The notes below the pieces were generated by a model. The model saw only the letters and a list, made by a program, of their open reading frames with translations. It did no database searches and was not told the origin of the DNA. Below are positions 1 through 4,754 of a DNA stretch of 6,845 nt, in pieces. Position 1 is the first letter of the stretch. Every line of letters begins with the position of its first letter. Origin of the DNA: Candidatus Margulisiibacteriota bacterium (lineage in GTDB: Bacteria > Margulisbacteria > WOR-1 > O2-12-FULL-45-9); the NCBI GenBank assembly GCA_028714935.1, contig JAQTLJ010000067.1:1-6845 (forward strand), written 5' to 3'. The translations under genes and the position numbers were made by a program.

Positions 1-746
1 GTCCTGATCAGCTCTTTATCGCTTTCAAGGATATGCCAGAGGTTTTTTCCGGGGCCGACTTTTTCGGCTTTCAGTTTGGCCGGATTGATGCGGGCCAATT
101 TTCCCTTCAGTATCTCATTCTCCAGATAAGCTTTAAATTCCTCCGCCATGCTTTCGCTGTAAAACGCTTCCTTGTAATCTTCAATTTTGACAACCAGCGC
201 CTGCATGATACCGTTAACGTCTTTTTGCTCGAACAGCTTATATACCGCTTTGGCGTAAGCGATCACGCCGCTCTCCCCGGTCGCGCCCGCTTCCAAAAAA
301 TGCCGGCTGAAGTTCAAAGTGGACCTGAACTGCCGGCTGATCTTGACCGGCTTTGGCCCCGCCAGATCACGGTCCTTGATCTCGACCGATACCAGATTGC
401 CGCGCTCGTTCGTTTGGGCGATCTCTCCCAACCCCAATTCAGAAACACCAAGCAAAAAATCGGCCGTTTTAGCGCGGTTAGCCTTATACACTTCCACCTG
501 GACCTCGTTCTCCCCGATGAGCCAGGGATTTAACGGCGCGGTGCCGGTAGTTTGCTGCCCGTTCAATTTGGTGATCAAGAAGCCATTGACGCGGACTTCC
601 CCTTTTAAGTTGTCGCCGTTCCACATGATCTGATAAACGATCTTCTTGTTATCCATCTTGCTGTCACCTGCGCTTTCTTCGGCTGCCGAGCCAGCCAAAA
701 ATATTAAGAGGGCCAAGAAACATAAGCTGGTTTTTTTTCTTATCAT
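1..746 (-). CDS. Exported protein of unknown function, C-terminus beyond window edge
   Basis: I do not recognise this gene. About 248 codons are visible, reading from 746 leftward and still open at base 1, so the C-terminus is missing. The N-terminus (MIRKKTSLCFLALLIFLAGS) is a classic signal peptide: basic start, hydrophobic core at about residues 8-18, and a plausible signal peptidase I site near GSA-A (about residues 19-22). No lipobox cysteine is present. Residues about 35-105 look like a beta-sandwich, with the pattern 'VNGFLI...NPWLIGENEVQVEVYKA', where a short strand is followed by an 'xNP.LI.G.NEV.V' turn. From about residue 155 the chain becomes helical and charged. The start is chosen for an AGGAA-like ribosome site that lies inside the end of the upstream gene, with only 4 nt between the two genes, so they are probably co-translated. 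A run of eight A's in codons 3-6 is slippage-prone. A periplasmic or cell-surface role is inference only. Confidence 0.8.
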   Translation of the reverse strand, partial: MIRKKTSLCFLALLIFLAGSAAEESAGDSKMDNKKIVYQIMWNGDNLKGEVRVNGFLITKLNGQQTTGTAPLNPWLIGENEVQVEVYKANRAKTADFLLGVSELGLGEIAQTNERGNLVSVEIKDRDLAGPKPVKISRQFRSTLNFSRHFLEAGATGESGVIAYAKAVYKLFEQKDVNGIMQALVVKIEDYKEAFYSESMAEEFKAYLENEILKGKLARINPAKLKAEKVGPGKNLWHILESDKELIR

Positions 747-750
747 GTGA

Positions 751-1455
751 TCATTTCCTGATAATTGATTCGACCGCAACCTCCTTCTTGTTTTGCCGGT
801 CATACCTGATATTCAAGTTCGCGCCCGGCTGGAACTGCGGCAGATAGACGGGGGAGATCACCATGAACAAGGTCGTCTCATAGACTTCGCCCGAAGCGGT
901 CGTCACTTTAAGGTCCAGTTTACAGCGCGGCTGATCATTGACCAGAACGCCGGTCGGCGCAATATTGAGGACTTCCGCCTGGCCCGGCAGGCCGTTTTCC
1001 AATATCCTGTTCTGCTGCAGCTGGGGGCCGAAGATAAACACCACGGCCACGGCGACCATCATGATAGAAAATATTATCCAGACCGCCGGCAATAATCGCA
1101 CTTTGTCGATCCCTGTCCGGCCAGTTTCCGGACGGAAAGTTAACAGGGTAACGCCCAGCCAGATCAGCTCCAGGTCAAGTATTAATAACAGCAGGAAAAC
1201 GACTATTTTTTGCAGAGGCACTTGCGCTAACAGCTGCTCTACAATACTAATACCCAGCGCCCCCTGCATGTAAAGGAAATACATAAATGTTAAAACAATC
1301 AATAAAGATGTTGCTTCAATGGCGATCATGCCCGATAACTTGGGATTGAACTGTTTATTGCTGGTTATCATCCGAAAAGCCGAGATCCGCAGGTAATTAG
1401 CGAACGCCAAGATCAGGAGCAAGAATGTTATTTCCATCATGCCAATCCCCAACAT
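751..1455 (-). CDS. Four-helix membrane protein with C-terminal soluble beta domain, unknown function
   Basis: This is a 234-residue protein that I cannot name. It has four hydrophobic helices at about residues 5-22, 43-63, 82-106 and 121-143. A soluble domain follows at about 155-230, with the pattern 'GLPGQAEVLNIAPTGVLVND', then 'Y.T..FMVISP...P.FQPG' and 'IRYD'. That pattern (G.A.V....TG..VN..P...L...V....G..Y.......P.....G....YD) resembles small OB-like or DUF3592-like domains attached to membrane segments in other bacteria; this is a resemblance by eye, not a search result. The reading frame opens with an ATG at 1470, but that ATG overlaps the Shine-Dalgarno sequence GGAGG (1464-1468), which sits 8 nt before the ATG at 1453-1455. 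I therefore place the start at 1455. The gene is first in a two-gene unit with the exported protein downstream, which suggests a joint envelope function. Confidence 0.82.
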   Translation of the reverse strand: MLGIGMMEITFLLLILAFANYLRISAFRMITSNKQFNPKLSGMIAIEATSLLIVLTFMYFLYMQGALGISIVEQLLAQVPLQKIVVFLLLLILDLELIWLGVTLLTFRPETGRTGIDKVRLLPAVWIIFSIMMVAVAVVFIFGPQLQQNRILENGLPGQAEVLNIAPTGVLVNDQPRCKLDLKVTTASGEVYETTLFMVISPVYLPQFQPGANLNIRYDRQNKKEVAVESIIRK

Positions 1456-1463
1456 ATTATTAA

Positions 1464-1468
1464 CCTCC
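1464..1468 (-). promoter_or_regulatory. Ribosome binding site that decides the start of the membrane protein
   Basis: GGAGG read on the minus strand lies 8 nt upstream of the ATG at 1455. The longer possible start at 1470 would have its own codon adjoining this motif and no ribosome site of its own, so the shorter start is preferred. Confidence 0.8.
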
Positions 1469-1485
1469 ATAAAATGATTTGGGAA

Positions 1486-1494
1486 ATTATAGCA
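1486..1494 (-). promoter_or_regulatory. Extended -10 promoter for the leftward two-gene unit
   Basis: On the minus strand the sequence TGCTATAAT gives a perfect TATAAT hexamer (1491 down to 1486) preceded by the TGn extension. No convincing TTGACA-like -35 lies 16-18 nt upstream; that stretch is an alternating TA run (about 1494-1505). Initiation would fall near 1478-1480, giving a leader of about 24 nt that includes the GGAGG ribosome site. Confidence 0.65.
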
Positions 1495-1553
1495 TATATA
1501 TATATTAAAGTGATTAATTCCATTGACCCGCTTAAAATAAGACGATAAATAAT

Positions 1554-1582
1554 TTGATTTTGCTTGTTGTTCCTGATAAAAT
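1554..1582 (+). promoter_or_regulatory. Promoter of the rightward operon, probably yielding a leaderless mRNA
   Basis: A TTGATT box (1554-1559) and a TAAAAT hexamer (1577-1582) are separated by 17 nt. TG at 1574-1575 makes the -10 an extended one (TGATAAAAT). Initiation 6-9 nt after the hexamer falls at about 1589-1592, on or next to the start codon of the glycosylase at 1592. There is no Shine-Dalgarno sequence in front of that codon. A 7-bp inverted repeat, TGATTTT (1555-1561) and AAAATCA (1578-1584), spans the two promoter boxes and could be an operator or chance. Confidence 0.5.
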
Positions 1583-1591
1583 CATTGCTAA

Positions 1592-2236
1592 ATGGACCTT
1601 TTTTCAAAAGAACCGGACCTCTTATCGCTTACCTACGAAGAAGTCAAGGCGATCGCCGACAAATGTAAAAAATGTCCTCTGTCTAAAGGCCGCAATAAGG
1701 TCGTGTTCGGCAACGGGCCGGTCCCCTGCGACCTGATGCTGATCGGCGAAGCGCCGGGAGCCGAGGAAGACCTGCAAGGCCTCCCTTTTGTCGGCCGGGC
1801 GGGACAGCTCCTGACCCAGATCCTGGCTTCGGTCGAGATAAAACGACCGGACAACATTTATATCGCCAACACCGTAAACGGCCGGCCGCCTGATAACCGG
1901 GCTCCGCTCGCTTCCGAACAAGAGGCCTGCGCCCCCTACCTCGAAGCTCAGATCAAATTTGTTAAACCAAAAATAATCCTGTTGGCCGGCGCCCCCGCGG
2001 TCAAAGCAATACTAAAGTCGGACGAACCGATGACTAAACTGCGCGGCCAGTGGCTGAAACTGCCGGGGACAGAGATCTCGGTCATGCCGCTCTTCCACCC
2101 AGCCTATCTCCTGCGCAACCCCTCAAAGGAAAAAGGCAAACCTAAATGGCTGACCTGGCAGGACATGCAGGAAGTCAAGAACGCGCTCAATTATTACCGC
2201 CAGGTCGCGGAACTATCCAAAGAAAGCAAAGACTGA
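1592..2236 (+). CDS. udg: Family 4 (Fe-S type) uracil-DNA glycosylase with an altered cluster ligand
   Basis: The protein (214 aa, normal for the family) removes uracil from DNA at the start of base excision repair. The family fold is clear: CKKCPL (C25, C28) with an R..VVFGNG turn; motif GEAPGAEED (52-60), which carries the uracil-pocket residues; PFVGRAGQLL (65-74); the NRxP segment (102-105); EACAPYL (C113); and the C-terminal active-site stretch MPLFHPAYLLRNP (165-177). Family 4 enzymes normally bind a [4Fe-4S] cluster through four cysteines, the third lying in a KCRPP motif. Here that motif reads VNGRPP, with Gly at 97 (GGC at 1880-1882), so one ligand is missing. C46 just before motif GEAPG is unusual and could conceivably substitute, which is speculation. 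An in-frame TAA sits directly before the ATG (1589-1591), so 1592 is the first possible start, and there is no ribosome binding site. First gene of a five-gene operon. Confidence 0.93.
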   Translation: MDLFSKEPDLLSLTYEEVKAIADKCKKCPLSKGRNKVVFGNGPVPCDLMLIGEAPGAEEDLQGLPFVGRAGQLLTQILASVEIKRPDNIYIANTVNGRPPDNRAPLASEQEACAPYLEAQIKFVKPKIILLAGAPAVKAILKSDEPMTKLRGQWLKLPGTEISVMPLFHPAYLLRNPSKEKGKPKWLTWQDMQEVKNALNYYRQVAELSKESKD

Positions 2237-3105
2237 TGGCCGCCAAAGTATTCTTCACCAAAGAATTAAATAATCTAGCCGCCCTCTTCGATGCTGCTCA
2301 AACCGGAAAGATCATCAAAGCGGGAGAGCTCGTTGCCTTAAAGATCCATTTCGGCGAACCCGGCAACCAAGCTTATCTTAAACCCGATCGGGTAAAACCG
2401 CTGGTCAAGAAAGTTAAAGCTTTGGGCGGCAAGCCTTTCTGGACCGACGCCAATACGCTTTACCACGGTAAACGCAGCGATACTAAGACCCATTTAATGA
2501 CCGCCCACAATCATGGCTACACGCTTAACCGGACCGGGGCCGAGGTCGTTATTTCTTCCGGCGCCCCCGACGCCGCCGCAATGCTGGTCATTACGCATTT
2601 CAAGGGACACGAGCTGACCGGCTTTGGCGGGGCGCTGAAAAACGTCGGGATGGGCTGCGCCAGCCGGGCGGAGAAACTGGAGCAGCATTCCGACTGCGAC
2701 CATTGCCCAGCTAAACCGACTTGCAAAAAAAAAGAAAAGCTGGAAGCCTGCTGGGTCGGTTCTTCGCAGGTCGTCCAGAAAAATATTATTGATCACGCGG
2801 TCAGGGTCATCAGACATTTCGGCGGCAAGACCGCGTTCATCAGCTTCATTACCGACGTTTCCGAGAACTGCGATTGCTACGCTTTTAACTCGGAGCCGAT
2901 CGTCCCCGACCTCGGGATCCTGGCATCATGCGACCCGATAGCACTTGACCAAGCCTGCGTTGATATGGTAAATAATACAGCTGGCCGGATCAAGGCAACC
3001 GATAAATTCAAGGCCCTCTACCCCAAAGTGGACTGGAATATCCAGCTCCAATACGGCGCAGAGCTCGGCCTCGGCCAGAGAAAGTACGAACTGAGCGAAA
3101 TATGA
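2236..3105 (+). CDS. DUF362 domain protein with a short cysteine-rich insert
   Basis: The 289-aa product belongs to the DUF362 family, whose biochemical role is mostly unknown; many members carry a ferredoxin-like 2[4Fe-4S] insert. Family hallmarks are KIHFGEPGN (36-44), WTDANTLY (69-76), AAAMLVITHFKGHELTGFGGALKNVGMGCASRAEKLEQHS (114-152) and, after the insert, NCDCYAF...PIVPDLGILASCDPIALDQA (211-240). Where full-length relatives have a ferredoxin domain, this protein has only about 20 residues with C154-x2-C157-x5-C163-x8-C172, interrupted by Lys residues. It may bind a metal or a single cluster, or may be a remnant. C141, C212 and C214 are conserved in the family as I recall it. The start at 2236 shares one base with the glycosylase stop (TGATG); a longer open frame to 2146 exists inside the glycosylase, but its translation lacks family similarity. 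No signal peptide, so cytoplasmic. A run of nine A's (2725-2733) encodes K164-K166. Confidence 0.9.
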   Translation: MAAKVFFTKELNNLAALFDAAQTGKIIKAGELVALKIHFGEPGNQAYLKPDRVKPLVKKVKALGGKPFWTDANTLYHGKRSDTKTHLMTAHNHGYTLNRTGAEVVISSGAPDAAAMLVITHFKGHELTGFGGALKNVGMGCASRAEKLEQHSDCDHCPAKPTCKKKEKLEACWVGSSQVVQKNIIDHAVRVIRHFGGKTAFISFITDVSENCDCYAFNSEPIVPDLGILASCDPIALDQACVDMVNNTAGRIKATDKFKALYPKVDWNIQLQYGAELGLGQRKYELSEI

Positions 3106-3749
3106 TCGCTGACCTTATCAGAGACGACCAATTTATTGAGCTTGAAAAGGAATATAAATTTCTCGCCCGGGCCAGAGGCGAACAGCTGGCCAACGGCGAA
3201 TATGTTATCGTCGACGTAGAAACCACCGGCCTGGAACCGGCCCAGTCCGAGCTGACGGAGATCGGCGCGCTAAAGATCAAGGCCGGCGAGATCAAAGATA
3301 TCTTCAGTTCGCTTATCCGGCCCAAGAACCCTATCCCGCCTGAGATCACCAGGCTGACCGGCATCGATGACGCGATGGTCAAGGATTTTCCGGGCGCCGG
3401 CCCCATTCTGGAAAAATTCTCCCTTTTCGCCGGGCCCAATATAATCATCGCCCACAACACCGACTTCGACGTTCCTTTTCTCAAGCATCATCTAAAACAG
3501 ACCAGCGGCCGGGAACTGAACAATGAGACGATCTGCACTTTAAAAACCTCCCGCCTGCTCCTGCCAAATTTGCCTAACCATAAGCTCCATACTATTGCTC
3601 AGCACTTCGGCCTGACCGCACAGAACCGGCACCGCGCCATGGGCGATGTGGAACTGACCTTCCAGATCTGGCTCAAATTCATCGACCTGTTAAAAGACAA
3701 AGGGATCATGACCAAACGGGAACTTGACGCTTTAACTTCGCAGTTGTAG
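3102..3749 (+). CDS. DEDDh 3'-5' exonuclease (DnaQ / PolC epsilon-like domain)
   Basis: A 215-aa stand-alone exonuclease of the DnaQ-like superfamily, which hydrolyses DNA or RNA from the 3' end using two metal ions. All DEDDh residues are visible: Exo I VDVETTGLEP with D38 and E40; Exo II IIIAHNTDFDVPFL with D123; Exo III HRAMGDVELT with H177 and D182. The phrase 'FSSLIRPKNPIPPEITRLTGI' is the usual substrate-side loop of the PolC/epsilon group. About 33 extra residues, predicted helical and charged, precede Exo I, which in minimal family members lies near residue 8-10; they could bind a partner. There is no polymerase, GIY-YIG or helicase domain, so it could serve as a proofreading subunit, in repair, or in RNA turnover; sequence alone does not decide. 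The start overlaps the DUF362 stop by ATGA (3102-3105), and there is no strong ribosome site, so translation is probably coupled. Confidence 0.92.
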   Translation: MIADLIRDDQFIELEKEYKFLARARGEQLANGEYVIVDVETTGLEPAQSELTEIGALKIKAGEIKDIFSSLIRPKNPIPPEITRLTGIDDAMVKDFPGAGPILEKFSLFAGPNIIIAHNTDFDVPFLKHHLKQTSGRELNNETICTLKTSRLLLPNLPNHKLHTIAQHFGLTAQNRHRAMGDVELTFQIWLKFIDLLKDKGIMTKRELDALTSQL

Positions 3750-3751
3750 GA
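3748..3751 (+). promoter_or_regulatory. Ribosome binding site of pta, overlapping the preceding stop codon
   Basis: AGGA begins within the exonuclease TAG stop (3747-3749) and lies 7 nt before the pta ATG. It supports the start at 3759 and fits reinitiation by terminating ribosomes. Confidence 0.6.
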
Positions 3752-3758
3752 TAAAGCC

Positions 3759-4754
3759 ATGGATTTTATCAACGAGACGTGGAATAAGGCCAAACGGCTG
3801 AATAAAGTGATCGCTCTCCCCGAAGCGGATGATCCCCGGACCCTTAAAGCAGCTGAGATCATCCTGCAAAGCAGACTGGCCAGGGTCGTCCTGGTCGGCG
3901 ACCGTACGGTCATTAATAAAGTCGCCCAGGAACACAATGTTGATCTCTCTTCTATCCCCATTATTGTCCCGCGAGAACACCCTCAGCTTGATAAGTACAC
4001 TCAGATCCTCAAGGATAAACGGGCCGCCAAGGGGATGACGATCGAAAAAGCGCGCCATCTGTTGACCGATGATTATCCCTACTTCGCCGCCATGATGGTC
4101 GACCAGGGCGAAGCGGACGGCCTGGTCACCGGCGCGACCCATTTTACCGCCGATACGCTGCGCGCCACGATCGAGTGTATCGGCAAGGCTCCCGGCCAAT
4201 CGATCATTTCCAGCTTTTTCGTCATGGTCTTGAATGAAAAGAGCTTTATCGAGGACGGCCTCCTGTTTTACGCCGACTGCGGCGTTGTTCCCAACCCGAG
4301 CGCTGAACAGCTGGCCGATATCGCCATCCAGACCGCCGATTCGTACACCAAACTGATCGGCAAAGAGCCGCGGGTCGCCATGCTCTCTTTCTCGACCAAG
4401 ACATCGGCCGTTCACCCTGATGTCGATAAGGTCATCCAGGCGACGGAGATCGCCAAAAAGAAAAAACCGGACCTGATCCTGGACGGGGAGCTACAGGTCG
4501 ACGCGGCGCTGGTCCCCAAAGTCTCCCAGCGCAAAGCGCCCGGCAGCCCGGTCGCCGGCCACGCTAATATTCTTATCTTCCCGGACCTTGACGCCGGCAA
4601 TATCAGTTATAAGATCACCGAACGGTTGGCCGGCGCCCAAGCCTTTGGCCCGATCCTGCAGGGCGAAGCTAAACCGGTCAATGACCTCTCCCGCGGCTGC
4701 TCGATCGACGATATCGTCAATGTAGTCGCCATCACCGCTGTACAGGCACAATGA
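3759..4754 (+). CDS. pta: Phosphate acetyltransferase, short class I form
   Basis: The 331-aa enzyme interconverts acetyl-CoA plus phosphate with acetyl phosphate plus CoA. Together with acetate kinase it makes ATP during fermentation or activates acetate. The length matches the single-domain class I form (about 330 aa), without the N-terminal regulatory region of E. coli Pta. Conserved blocks: GATHFTADTLRA (125-136), SFSTKTSAVHPDVDKV (210-225), LDGELQVDAA (241-250), KAPGSPVAGHANILIFPDLDAGNISYK (259-285) and GPILQGEAKPVNDLSRGCSIDDI (297-319). S311, R312 and D318 align with the catalytic Ser309/Arg310/Asp316 described for the Methanosarcina thermophila enzyme. Phosphate butyryltransferase is a relative, but the C-terminal DLSRG block argues for Pta. 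Within STKTSA the family more often has Gly at the second T (T215). No acetate kinase gene lies in the window. Its stop overlaps the next start by ATGA. Confidence 0.95.
   Translation: MDFINETWNKAKRLNKVIALPEADDPRTLKAAEIILQSRLARVVLVGDRTVINKVAQEHNVDLSSIPIIVPREHPQLDKYTQILKDKRAAKGMTIEKARHLLTDDYPYFAAMMVDQGEADGLVTGATHFTADTLRATIECIGKAPGQSIISSFFVMVLNEKSFIEDGLLFYADCGVVPNPSAEQLADIAIQTADSYTKLIGKEPRVAMLSFSTKTSAVHPDVDKVIQATEIAKKKKPDLILDGELQVDAALVPKVSQRKAPGSPVAGHANILIFPDLDAGNISYKITERLAGAQAFGPILQGEAKPVNDLSRGCSIDDIVNVVAITAVQAQ

Noticed and set aside
33..533. Plus-strand open frame of 166 codons at the left edge
   Set aside because: It is antisense to the signal-peptide protein, whose frame has a better start context, a ribosome site and a sensible protein; I see no ribosome site for the plus-strand frame.
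1494..1505. Alternating TA run considered as a repeat element
   Set aside because: It is a short simple-sequence stretch in an AT-rich promoter, likely only helping DNA opening or bending.
1523..1553. Alternative promoter with TTGACC (1523-1528) and an AATAAT box (1548-1553)
   Set aside because: The spacing is 19 nt and the -10 lacks a TG extension; the TGATAAAAT promoter nearer the gene is better, though this one could be a weak second start.
1554..1736. Possible small ORF (60 codons) starting in the promoter region upstream of the glycosylase
   Set aside because: It overlaps the glycosylase in another frame, has no ribosome site, would start within the predicted -35 box, and its protein looks like out-of-frame translation.
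2146..2235. 30-codon N-terminal extension of the DUF362 protein
   Set aside because: It is entirely within the glycosylase coding region, has no family similarity, and the ATG at 2236 gives the usual overlap and a normal family N-terminus.
3732..4415. Long minus-strand open frame opposite pta (227 codons)
   Set aside because: It lies antisense to a clear pta gene, and its translation shows no recognisable domain; it looks like a codon-bias shadow.
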